The notes under the pieces are model-generated. The model was not told the DNA's origin. It ran no database searches and worked only from the letters and a program-made list of their open reading frames with translations. From IMG/VR virus record IMGVR_UViG_3300013103_000060, positions 1 through 24,387 of that record: DNA of 24,387 bases; one strand, written 5' to 3'. The translations under genes and the position numbers were made by a program. This DNA is from a virus. This document shows positions 7,786-17,532 of this stretch, in pieces. Position 1 is the first letter of the stretch. Every line of letters begins with the position of its first letter.

Positions 7786-8907
7786 TTAAGCATTACTTTT
7801 TATTACATATTTATTATCTTTTGCAAAAACCCAGCCCCACTCGCGAACTTTGTAAGAGAATTTAATATCTCTTTGGAACTGCAATAGATTATTTGTAGGC
7901 AGCTGAAAAACTTGCAAAGGAAACACTTCTTTATATCTAAATTGTTTTGGAAAATCCCCATATAACCAGCTCGTAGCATTTCCGTTATATGTTTCAACAT
8001 ATCGGCTACTAATTACTTGTGCCGCATCAAGAGGATTTGCGCTTTTAGTTTCAGTTTTTGCTGTGTCTGTAACTGTAACAATTTCAGTGGCATTCATAAT
8101 CCTACGAGCTGTAAATTTTAAAGCTGAAGGAACCAAGAGAATAGGTTTTTGAGACATAAAAGCAATTTTATTGTTTTGTTCATCTGTCATTGCATCAAGA
8201 CCTTCATTTTCAGCCTTTTCAATAGCTGTCCAGTCAATTAACTCATTTGATGCAACCAAATAAGGAGAAGCACCATAAAGAGCAGTAGCAACGCCTAAAG
8301 GGTAATAACAAGTATGTGCACCACAAATACCACTAATAATATTTTGTTCTTTTCTCATTGCTAAATTTTGAGCAATATCTTGAACATATTCAAGTAATTG
8401 TCCAGTACGATCAAAAAGAATTGCTTCTTCTGTTACATGAACAATACCACCACGCTTTTTTTGATCCCCTGTTGTTACATATTTACTATTAATACCATAT
8501 TCAGGATAGTCTACACCTTCTTCAACTTCATCACCGTCAGGCATGGCAGTGAAGCCAGCAATTCTTTCATCTTTCTGATTACTTTTGTATACTTTGGTTA
8601 AGGTATTGCCTATCTTCGCCTGATCATTATAAGCATCTATTAATTCATTTCCTAGAACAACTCCTATTATATTGCTAAGTGCTGAACTTCTTACATCTGC
8701 TTCTTGTATTTCTTTTTGGTTTAAAAAACCTTCTTTTTTTGACAAAAAGGTCATAGTTTCAGAAGGATCTCCAACTATACTCTCCCAGAGACCTTTTAGG
8801 GAAATGTCACTTAATTTTATTTTATCTTTTTTAAAAGCTCTGGAAATTTTAGCCTGTACAGCCTTGACCCCTTCACTTTCCATTAGTTTTTTTATTGATC
8901 CATACAT
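7786..8907 (-). CDS. Major capsid protein (373 aa, probably HK97 fold)
   Basis: The protein should build the icosahedral shell. Its length (373 aa) and position after a protease-scaffold gene and a decoration-like gene fit a major capsid protein. The C-terminal segment FQRDIKFSYKVREWGWVFA is typical of capsid subunits. A helical, Lys-rich N-terminus of about 55 residues could be a delta-type arm that is ordered or removed during maturation. The ATG is preceded by AAAGGG at suitable spacing. No crosslinking or catalytic residues can be assigned by eye. Confidence 0.85.
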   Translation of the reverse strand: MYGSIKKLMESEGVKAVQAKISRAFKKDKIKLSDISLKGLWESIVGDPSETMTFLSKKEGFLNQKEIQEADVRSSALSNIIGVVLGNELIDAYNDQAKIGNTLTKVYKSNQKDERIAGFTAMPDGDEVEEGVDYPEYGINSKYVTTGDQKKRGGIVHVTEEAILFDRTGQLLEYVQDIAQNLAMRKEQNIISGICGAHTCYYPLGVATALYGASPYLVASNELIDWTAIEKAENEGLDAMTDEQNNKIAFMSQKPILLVPSALKFTARRIMNATEIVTVTDTAKTETKSANPLDAAQVISSRYVETYNGNATSWLYGDFPKQFRYKEVFPLQVFQLPTNNLLQFQRDIKFSYKVREWGWVFAKDNKYVIKSNA

Positions 8908-8924
8908 TTATTTTTATCCCTTTA

Positions 8925-9698
8925 TTAAGCTTTGATCCAGCTAGTTATATAAATTATATCCCCTGTGGTAACTGCATAAGTAGATGCCCCATCAGCAATT
9001 TGAATTTTTCCAAGATCCCCACCAGACAGAGTAGTAACAATGGCATCGCTTTTTACATCTACACCAGAACGTAATACATTAACCAGAAAACCATCTGGAG
9101 CAATACCAAATCCAGTATCAATTTTAGCAAGACCCGCTGTGGCATCATCACTAACAGCAGTGTAAGAAGTCACAAAAAAATTATTTAAGCCAAAAAGCCC
9201 GAAAGTATTATTTTCAATCTCTTCAATTATTTGATCTGATGTCATTAAGCTTTGTGAAAGACGAGGAAAGATTTCAAGGTATACAGTTGTTGTATTACTA
9301 GAATATCTTTTTGTAACCTTTCCTATTGCTAGATCATGAGAAGCCACAGCAACTACTTTTTGATCTTCTAAGTTATCTCCTGTCGCTTTTGCTAGACCAA
9401 CTAAATCACCTACTTCAAAAGTTGCAGAAGCACATTCCATTTCTACAATCCCAGAAGTTTCAATAGCTACCTCGTCAGTCTTTCCTGCTTCGCTTTGATC
9501 ACCTGCCACACCAGCAAAAACTTTTGTGAAACTCCTTTGAGTTGTTTCTAAGTCAGTATCCCAAGTATAATCGCTTGCGGCTCTTACATCATCAGCATTA
9601 AGAAAAGTAAAATCCCCTATTTCGAGGATCTGTGCAGAATCTACTGCAAAAATCTTTTGTTTAGGTTCTTCTTTTCTGTGTCTCATATTATTAGACAT
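8925..9698 (-). CDS. Capsid decoration-like structural protein (257 aa)
   Basis: The 257-residue protein is rich in Ala/Val/Thr/Asp with repeated beta segments (GIVEMECASATFEVGDLVGL, TTTVYLEIFPRLSQ, GDLGKIQIADGASTYAVTTG). This is reminiscent of decorator/DUF2190-like proteins encoded just upstream of major capsid genes. It would stabilise or decorate the shell. The start ATG at 9698 has TAAGGGGA directly upstream, a strong ribosome binding site; an ATG four codons later is less likely. The family identification is tentative. Confidence 0.6.
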   Translation of the reverse strand: MSNNMRHRKEEPKQKIFAVDSAQILEIGDFTFLNADDVRAASDYTWDTDLETTQRSFTKVFAGVAGDQSEAGKTDEVAIETSGIVEMECASATFEVGDLVGLAKATGDNLEDQKVVAVASHDLAIGKVTKRYSSNTTTVYLEIFPRLSQSLMTSDQIIEEIENNTFGLFGLNNFFVTSYTAVSDDATAGLAKIDTGFGIAPDGFLVNVLRSGVDVKSDAIVTTLSGGDLGKIQIADGASTYAVTTGDIIYITSWIKA

Positions 9699-9701
9699 TT
9701 T

Positions 9702-10085
9702 TTATCCCCTTATTTCTTCCATAATATCTTCAATACCTTGATTATTTTCTTGAACAGTTCCTTGACTGCTTTTAATTATATTATTTACAGTACTTTCAAG
9801 AATCCCCTTTCTATCTTTAATTAATGCATCAATTGCTTTTTCATCTGCTGCATTTGATAGTTGTTCTTTAAAAAGTTCAGTTATTGCTTTTTCAGGCATC
9901 TTAGATTCTTGTAATTTTCTAATTACCAAGTTATTCTGTTCTAATTTTCGAACTTCTTCGCGCGCTTCCTCTAAGATTCTCTTAGATTCTAATCTTTCTT
10001 TTTCTAAGCTTTCGGTTAGATTTTTAATTTGTTTATCCTGCTTTTCTAAGCTTTCTTGTATTTCTTTAACTTCTGTCTCATTCAT
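9702..10085 (-). CDS. Nested scaffold protein from internal start (127 aa, predicted)
   Basis: Within the protease-scaffold gene, ATG at 10085 (Met166) lies exactly where the protease domain ends and the coiled coil begins. It is preceded by AGAGGA with a 7-base spacer, a better ribosome binding site than many genes in this window have. Initiation here would give a free scaffold protein of 127 aa, in the manner of lambda C/Nu3. The site and spacing are visible; its use is inferred. Confidence 0.55.
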   Translation of the reverse strand: MNETEVKEIQESLEKQDKQIKNLTESLEKERLESKRILEEAREEVRKLEQNNLVIRKLQESKMPEKAITELFKEQLSNAADEKAIDALIKDRKGILESTVNNIIKSSQGTVQENNQGIEDIMEEIRG

Positions 10086-10580
10086 ATAATTATCCTCTGT
10101 TTCAATAGATTCAAACAAACCTTTAACTGTTGCAGGGTCTGTCACTAGATCAACTGACTTTCCTTTTAAAAAGCTCTCTATAATTTCTTTTTTTCCTTCT
10201 CTTCTATATTTCACAGTAGCATCTACCGAAAAACCTGCCAGCTCTGGCATTCTTTCAGCAAGGTCAAAAATAAAAGAAGCTTCTTTTTCTAGTACATTTA
10301 GAGTACCTTTTACCCTGTTTTCTTTCACAAATAAATTTGTGAATTTACCTATTAGTTCTTTTTTAGGGTTTCTGTCTTTAGAACTATGTACATAAAAGGC
10401 AGGAGAGCCTTCTAAGACAGTAACCGCGGATTTCAATGCTCTATTTGTATACTCTCTATTGTTTTTAGAAAAATCTCCTAGTAGTGAAATATTCCTAATT
10501 TGTTTATTTTCTCTATCAATATCCTTGATTTCCAGGGAACTAAGAGCCGATTCATTTAGTACTTTTATATTATAAGGCAT
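9702..10580 (-). CDS. Prohead protease-scaffold fusion (292 aa)
   Basis: The N-terminal 160 residues look like a phage prohead serine protease. YVHSSKD carries a candidate catalytic His65, AGFSVDA a candidate Ser118, and VDLVTDPATVKGLFES (143-158) is a block common in head-maturation proteases of this architecture. From about 165 to 240 the protein turns into a Glu/Lys-rich coiled coil (QESLEKQDKQIKNLTESLEK), typical of scaffolding proteins, followed by a short helical tail. It should template capsid assembly and then degrade the scaffold. The ATG at 10580 has AAAGG eight bases upstream and a good promoter 20-55 nt further up. A second start lies at the domain boundary (see the nested scaffold entry). 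Catalytic residues are inferred by pattern. Confidence 0.78.
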   Translation of the reverse strand: MPYNIKVLNESALSSLEIKDIDRENKQIRNISLLGDFSKNNREYTNRALKSAVTVLEGSPAFYVHSSKDRNPKKELIGKFTNLFVKENRVKGTLNVLEKEASFIFDLAERMPELAGFSVDATVKYRREGKKEIIESFLKGKSVDLVTDPATVKGLFESIETEDNYMNETEVKEIQESLEKQDKQIKNLTESLEKERLESKRILEEAREEVRKLEQNNLVIRKLQESKMPEKAITELFKEQLSNAADEKAIDALIKDRKGILESTVNNIIKSSQGTVQENNQGIEDIMEEIRG

Positions 10581-10606
10581 TTTTTTAACCTTTAAAAAAA
10601 TTTTAT

Positions 10607-10635
10607 ATTATAACACTTTCTTACTATAATATAAA
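10607..10635 (-). promoter_or_regulatory. Promoter for the capsid/tail operon
   Basis: On the minus strand a perfect -10 TATAAT (10612-10607) is preceded by TG one base upstream (extended -10). A TTTATA -35-like hexamer lies at 10635-10630, 17 bp away. Transcription would begin about 20 nt before the ATG of the protease-scaffold gene and run through capsid, neck and tail genes. The surrounding sequence is very AT-rich, which raises the chance level, but the TGnTATAAT element in a 160-bp intergenic gap is convincing. Confidence 0.6.
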
Positions 10636-10690
10636 CTAAAATTATACTTTTAACAATATATTTTTATAAAATATATTAATATATTAATAC

Positions 10691-10714
10691 TAATAACTCT
10701 TGAGACAGTTATTA
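10691..10714. repeat. Inverted repeat TAATAACT-8 nt-AGTTATTA
   Basis: An 8-bp perfect inverted repeat with an 8-base loop lies in the 160-bp gap between the unknown 85-aa ORF and the capsid promoter. There is no U-run after it on either strand, so it is not a convincing intrinsic terminator. It could be an operator or a weak RNA hairpin. A 16-bp AT-only palindrome (10670-10685) is next to it. No gene is visible in 10581-10739. Confidence 0.4.
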
Positions 10715-10739
10715 TATGAGCCTTAGAAGGATTAAAAAT

Positions 10740-10997
10740 TTATTCTCTAACCCTAAAAACCGCCCCATATTCCTCTAAAAAAAGAAATAAAAACTTTTTA
10801 AATCCTTGCTTTAGATAATAAGGAAAAACTAAATCGAGAAAAACCCCTTCTTTAACTCCTACTAATTTTTCAAGTACCTGTTTCTCTTTTAAAACTTTCC
10901 GCCAAGCTAAACCAATTTTTTTAGGTAATTTAAAGCTTGTTTTAGAAACCCAACCAATATTTTTATTTTCAAACCTATCATATATTATATATTTCAC
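10740..10997 (-). CDS. Unknown 85-aa basic protein (GTG start)
   Basis: A GTG at 10997 opens an 85-codon frame preceded by AAAGG at nine bases; that site overlaps the stop of the upstream MuF-zincin gene. The product is basic and hydrophobic-aromatic (a run KKFLFLFLEEYGAVF near the C-terminus) with no recognised domain. It is the last gene before the capsid promoter and is probably co-transcribed with the portal and MuF genes. Coding status is supported by the ribosome binding site and tight spacing; the role is unknown. Confidence 0.5.
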   Translation of the reverse strand: MKYIIYDRFENKNIGWVSKTSFKLPKKIGLAWRKVLKEKQVLEKLVGVKEGVFLDLVFPYYLKQGFKKFLFLFLEEYGAVFRVRE

Positions 10998-11009
10998 TAT
11001 TTATAACCT

Positions 11010-13343
<2,334 letters not shown>

Positions 13344-14564
13344 TAATCTCTGAATCCATTAAATCTGCATCAACTTGCTCTCTTCGTTGCCATTCTCTTG
13401 TAGATATAACCCCAGCTTCATGAAGTATTTTATTTTTTTCTGTATCCTCTTTTGCATTTCTTGAAATCACAGGAGGGAAGGATATAAAACACTCTGGAAT
13501 ATTATCTTCTGTGTATATGTCTGCTTTTATTAATATATACTCCCAAATTCTAGTTATCTCGTTACTAAAAAACTCTTGCCAGTCTTCAATCTCCTTTTCT
13601 GCGGGCCCTTCTGAAATCATTGTACTTGAATAACTGCTATTAGAAGAATCCCCCCTAGTCATAAATTCAGGAAAACCTGTTAAGACACTAGCTGCTAAAC
13701 CTAAATTACGCCCATCCTCTTTAACATCGTTAGCATTAATGTTTGGGGATAAAAATTTATAGTCTATTCCTGAGGTATCTAAAATTGTCCCCCCTTGAGG
13801 TATTTTTCTTCTCTTAGATTCTCCATAATTAGTTATCACTGGCGATCTTGAGCTTGTTACTTGATTATTTGCAAAAGTCTTTAGCTTTGTAGGTGTTGAA
13901 CTCTTATGATCTCTGATCAAAGCAATACTTGATCTTATTCTGTTTAGGAGCATTCTATCATTAAGCCACTGATCCAGCTGTCTACTTTTTTTCAGCAATG
14001 GAAATAAAGGGCAAGAACCTCTTAATTCGTTTTCATCTTCTGCGAAAATATGTTGTATATCTTTTGCTTCTATAATTATATACTTTGAATCTTTAATATT
14101 ATAACTATACCCTGTAATATTTCCGTCCAAATCCTTTATGATTCCTAAGTCTCCAGTATCTTCCCCCCTTATTTTATTTGGCTCTATAAAAATAAAAGTT
14201 GGTAAATATATAAAGACTTCCCCATCTCTGAAAAAACGCCTTACTATTTCTTTTAATTTGCGTTTCCAATTATTTTTTTTTGCCCACTCTTTCCAAGTAT
14301 CTTCTGCCTGTGTTTCTTCTGAGGTTAGCATGAATTTTTTGCCTGTCAAATATTTTACATAATTTCTAACCAGTCCTTTATATGCATAATTAGTAAAATA
14401 TAAGTACTTAGAAACTGTTCGGATATCTTCAAGTGTTTTCACTGTGAGTATAGTCTCAGTTTTTGCAGTATTTACCAAGGGAATCCAGTCATTATTTTCA
14501 TTTTCATCAACATAGTTTTGAGATAGATTTCTAGGATAAAAAGGCAACCCCTGTATAGATTCTC

Positions 14565-14996
14565 TTAACCATTTCCACATAGCTTCTCCCTTAAATATTT
14601 TTTTATGTTTGTTGAGCTGTTATTATCTCGCTTTAGAAAACAAATACGAATATCTTTGAATTCACCGAAATCCTCTTTTACATGGTCAGAGCCTAAAACC
14701 CAGATTTTAGGTTTTAATTGTCTTACTAATTCCCTAGCATCTTCAGCTCTTAGAGGAATTACTACAGATACAGCTTTTAAATTCTCTAATAACTCAGCCC
14801 GCATAGTATAAGACAAAATAGGCTCAAAACCTTTTAATTTTTTCACCGAATTTAAAGTATTTAATCCTACTATAACAGGTTTTCCAAAACTTGTGGCATA
14901 ATTTAATAATTTTAAATGCCCTAAATGTAGTAAGTCAAAACAGCCAGATACAAAAGTAAAACCTCCAGCAAATTCAGGTAATTTTTGTTTTAACAT
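14565..14996 (-). CDS. Nucleotidyltransferase of the cytidylyltransferase/RfaE-C type (143 aa)
   Basis: The protein has the full layout of the small HxGH nucleotidyltransferases: GCFDLLHLGHLKLL at 18-31 with the HLGH signature, a Rossmann-like strand VIVGLNTLNSVKKLKG, and an SSTNIKK segment (128-134) matching the ISSTxI end motif. Relatives transfer CMP or AMP to glycerol-3-phosphate, heptose-1-phosphate, FMN or pantetheine phosphate. It most resembles RfaE-C/GCT-type enzymes, but the substrate cannot be told by eye. It is wedged between large terminase and portal in a coupled operon, so it is expressed with virion genes. This is an unusual place for a metabolic enzyme. It might modify the host surface, a cofactor or a virion component; that is inference. 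Confidence 0.8.
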   Translation of the reverse strand: MLKQKLPEFAGGFTFVSGCFDLLHLGHLKLLNYATSFGKPVIVGLNTLNSVKKLKGFEPILSYTMRAELLENLKAVSVVIPLRAEDARELVRQLKPKIWVLGSDHVKEDFGEFKDIRICFLKRDNNSSTNIKKYLREKLCGNG

Positions 14997-15005
14997 TCTT
15001 AATCC

Positions 15006-16529
15006 TTAAATAAATTTTGCTTGATCTTGAATCTCATAAGCCTGCTGATTTGGAATAGAGGCGGCAATTTCTGCATAAGTAAGAGCATGGCAAAAATGGT
15101 CAGCGTCCGTCTCAGTATAATATGCTTCAACTAAACCCCTTACAACTCTATAACAACGCACTAGGGCTTTTAAATGGCTTTTTAATTCTTGCAAATGTTC
15201 ACAATTGCTTGATACTAGTATTCTATTTTGATTAAATCTTGTAAAAACCCTATCAAGAAACTCAGTTCTATTTGCTGCAACCTTGTGACTATCCTCATCT
15301 ATATTTATTGTTTTATCACTTCTTGTATAATAACAATAATAACCTGCTTGCCAATCTTTTACAAGTTCTTTTGATCTTGAAGTTTCTGGTTGTGCATCTA
15401 TAACATAAGCCGAAGGCTTATAAGTCTGTATTAGTAAGGGTAATTCCTGCCAAGTTGCTCTAAAAGTTTGTTCAACAATTAAACCACAATCTGTATTTTT
15501 GCAAAGTACAACATAATGGGGACTAGATATAGAAACATCTATGCCCATAACAAAATTTCCATCCATTTCTACAACATCTACACAACTGTCAAATAATTCC
15601 GATGTTAATCTTGAACCTTTCGCCTCATAAGGCAGACCTAGTTTGGAATTATAAAATACTTGCAACAGGGCTTCATCACCTTGTGCTAGTTGCCAGTTTT
15701 GCTGTATATTTTTGGCAGTCATAGTTGGAGAATACAATTGACTTAGATGATCTCCCACTAAGCCATTGCCTTTTTGTACTAATTGCCATTCTCCTTTTGC
15801 CAGCATATTCAATTTTTGATTATGATTCCATTGCTTTTTGCATTTTTCACAATAGAAAAACCCTTGTTCAAGGTCAAGATTAGTTTCTAAATCTAATGTC
15901 TGGGAATGTCTACAAGCTATACATTTTAAAAAATATTTATATTGATCTCTTACTTTATATTCCTTAAAAATTCCTGTGTCTGGAAGTCTAGGAGTAGAAA
16001 GACTAAATTCCTGTGTATTTAATGACCCTGTTAATCTTTCACGAGCAAGCGCAACCATCTCTTGTTGCATATCATCTCGCTCATCAAGAATTAGGAATCT
16101 CACAGGGATTTCTTTTAGTTTTTCTCTACTTCCTGCACCTCGTAAATATAGAGCTGTTCCTCTTAATACTTTCAAATGCACATTATCTACATTAGCCTCA
16201 TCTGCAAGAGCTGAGCTTTTAATTATTGTATTGAATCTTGCTTGACTAAAGTCACTAATTGCCCCATCTCGGGGCAGTATATATAAAGAAGGGAAGCCAT
16301 TCAGAAGTTTTACAATTACAATATTTAACATTGCCTGGGTAAAACCTAATTGACTACCTTTACAAATTAGATGATTTTCTTTGTTGCTTGTAAGCACTCT
16401 TTTTAGATATGCATAAGCACCTTGATAAGATAAACCTTGGCTCTTTTTAGCAAAGTCAATGGCATCTTTATATATTATTTTCTTAACTTTTGGCTTTTGA
16501 TCTTGAAGATATGAGGATAAAAACCTCAT
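15006..16529 (-). CDS. Terminase large subunit (GpA-like)
   Basis: This motor-nuclease packages DNA into the prohead. Numbering from the longest frame (ATG 16565): a Walker-A-like CKGSQLGFTQ at 68-77, a Walker B LILDERDD at 158-165, a four-Cys zinc knuckle (C215, C218, C239, C242) as in GpA-type terminases, and nuclease acidic residues in MGIDVS (D343) and VIDAQPE (D390), with a third in TDADHFCHAL near the end. The ATG at 16529 is preferred over 16565: it forms an ATGA overlap with the stop of the preceding micro-ORF, and the 12 extra residues would merely be that ORF's tail read in another frame. Confidence 0.88.
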   Translation of the reverse strand: MRFLSSYLQDQKPKVKKIIYKDAIDFAKKSQGLSYQGAYAYLKRVLTSNKENHLICKGSQLGFTQAMLNIVIVKLLNGFPSLYILPRDGAISDFSQARFNTIIKSSALADEANVDNVHLKVLRGTALYLRGAGSREKLKEIPVRFLILDERDDMQQEMVALARERLTGSLNTQEFSLSTPRLPDTGIFKEYKVRDQYKYFLKCIACRHSQTLDLETNLDLEQGFFYCEKCKKQWNHNQKLNMLAKGEWQLVQKGNGLVGDHLSQLYSPTMTAKNIQQNWQLAQGDEALLQVFYNSKLGLPYEAKGSRLTSELFDSCVDVVEMDGNFVMGIDVSISSPHYVVLCKNTDCGLIVEQTFRATWQELPLLIQTYKPSAYVIDAQPETSRSKELVKDWQAGYYCYYTRSDKTINIDEDSHKVAANRTEFLDRVFTRFNQNRILVSSNCEHLQELKSHLKALVRCYRVVRGLVEAYYTETDADHFCHALTYAEIAASIPNQQAYEIQDQAKFI

Positions 16530-16696
16530 ATCTTTTCTGCCTTTTTCCCTGTTAATTCTTGCCATCTATGAATTATCACATCACAATAATTTTCATCTTT
16601 TTCTATCATTCTGCAATTTCTCTTTAATTCTTCATGTCTTTTAGCATTTTGAGGATAGGGCTTTATTTTTTTGATATCCATTTCTATTATTTTCAT
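16526..16696 (-). pseudogene. Internally deleted ParB/DNA-methyltransferase remnant, still an open 56-aa frame
   Basis: A 56-codon ORF begins MKIIEMDIKKIKPYPQNAKR, which matches the start of phage ParB-like-domain/adenine- or cytosine-methyltransferase fusions. It ends CRMIEKDENYCDVIIHRW followed by QELTGKKAEKI, which matches the very end of the methyltransferase domain of the same proteins. The whole interior, normally some 350 residues with the AdoMet and DPPY motifs, is missing, yet the frame is intact. Start and stop both overlap neighbours by ATGA (16693-16696 and 16526-16529), so it links the preceding small gene to the large terminase. It cannot methylate DNA. Being kept in frame suggests either recent deletion or a role as a translational relay. 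In many phages this gene lies next to the terminase, supporting the origin. Confidence 0.8.
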
Positions 16697-16881
16697 GCTT
16701 TTACCTCTGCCAGTATTCCTGTTTGACCTTTTTCCATGGTGCCAAGTCTTTCTAATATTATCTCTTCAGGTAAACAAACTATTTCTTTAGAAACAAAGAA
16801 TCTTGCTTGATCCTTAGAATTAGCAATCACAAGAAAATTTATTTCTTTAATTTGTGTTTGATACAGAAATGTTTTGCCCAT
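16693..16881 (-). CDS. Unknown small protein between terminase subunits (62 aa)
   Basis: A 62-residue ORF overlaps the end of the small terminase gene by 35 nt and hands over to the methyltransferase remnant by ATGA. The core IKEINFLVIANSKDQARFFV looks like a strand followed by a helix, as in small alpha/beta proteins. GAGG lies immediately before the ATG, perhaps too close, so initiation may depend on coupling. No function was recognised. Confidence 0.55.
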   Translation of the reverse strand: MGKTFLYQTQIKEINFLVIANSKDQARFFVSKEIVCLPEEIILERLGTMEKGQTGILAEVKA

Positions 16882-17302
16882 TCCTCAGCTCGCTTTCTCT
16901 TTTTAGTTCTTGTAATAATTGTTTCACTAAGACTTCTGGGGCATCTGGCATTATTGCCCTATAAATTTGTGCTCCCCGTAGAGCATCTTTTACTATATTT
17001 GATATTTCCGCAAAGTCTTCATTAATAACTTTTTGTAATTTTTTTCTGCAAATTGAGGCTACCATAAGACTAATATCAAAATAAGCCTCTGCCCCAGAAA
17101 CTATTTTTTTCTCAAAACGTAAGACAACTTGGTTTTCCGCCTCTTTAATTTTAAGACTTTTCTGAACTGCCCAATTATTTTTTTTTGCCCAGTGTTTTAC
17201 TGTAGCAACACCAATATTTAACTGTTTTGCTATTTTATATGTTGCCATACCATTAAGCCAGAGGTCAAAAGCCTCTTTCTGCACTTCAGGAGAGTGTGCC
17301 AT
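16847..17302 (-). CDS. Terminase small subunit (151 aa)
   Basis: The protein would recognise the packaging site and recruit the large subunit. The N-terminus holds a helix-turn-helix (ATYKIAKQLNIGVATVKHWA at 20-39, with KKNNW after it), as in many small terminases. The middle is helical (EKKIVSGAEAYFDISLMVAS) and the C-terminus is Leu/Glu-rich. Position immediately before the large subunit supports the role. A near-ideal ribosome binding site (AGGGAGG) precedes the ATG by about ten bases. The upstream spacer holds two arrays of a 10-bp repeat that could be its binding site. Confidence 0.78.
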   Translation of the reverse strand: MAHSPEVQKEAFDLWLNGMATYKIAKQLNIGVATVKHWAKKNNWAVQKSLKIKEAENQVVLRFEKKIVSGAEAYFDISLMVASICRKKLQKVINEDFAEISNIVKDALRGAQIYRAIMPDAPEVLVKQLLQELKRESELRNGQNISVSNTN

Positions 17303-17388
17303 AATATTTTAAACCTCCCTAAATAAACTCAATCTTTATTTTATAGTCTATCTTTTAAAATTAAAAAAAGCAAAGGTTTAAAAACAAA

Positions 17389-17517
17389 ACTAGCTAAAAT
17401 TAGCTAAAATTAGCTAAAATTGGCTATTTTTGTTAATATATTTTAATAAAAACACTGTCTTTTTTTTATCCTCTGCTAGTTTTAGCTAATTTTAGCTAGT
17501 TTTAGCTAAAATTAGCT
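17389..17517. repeat. Two opposed arrays of the 10-bp repeat TAGCTAAAAT in the dnaN-terS spacer
   Basis: The left array has three perfect tandem copies of TAGCTAAAAT (17391-17420) and a degenerate fourth to 17430. The right array (17475-17517) has the complement in the same 10-bp period, ending in the palindrome TTTTAGCTAAAA. The 30 bases of the left array match the reverse complement of 17479-17508 at 28 positions, so DNA or RNA could fold into a long hairpin with a loop of about 58 nt. The 10-bp period puts every copy on one face of the helix, as in multi-site protein binding. The location next to the small terminase suggests a packaging (pac/cos) or regulatory site. No gene is seen in 17303-17532. 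Confidence 0.85.
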
Positions 17518-17532
17518 CCTTTATTCTTTTAC

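Noticed and set aside
10691-10714. Intrinsic terminator before the capsid promoter
   Set aside because: The hairpin is AT-only in the stem and lacks a following U-run on either strand.
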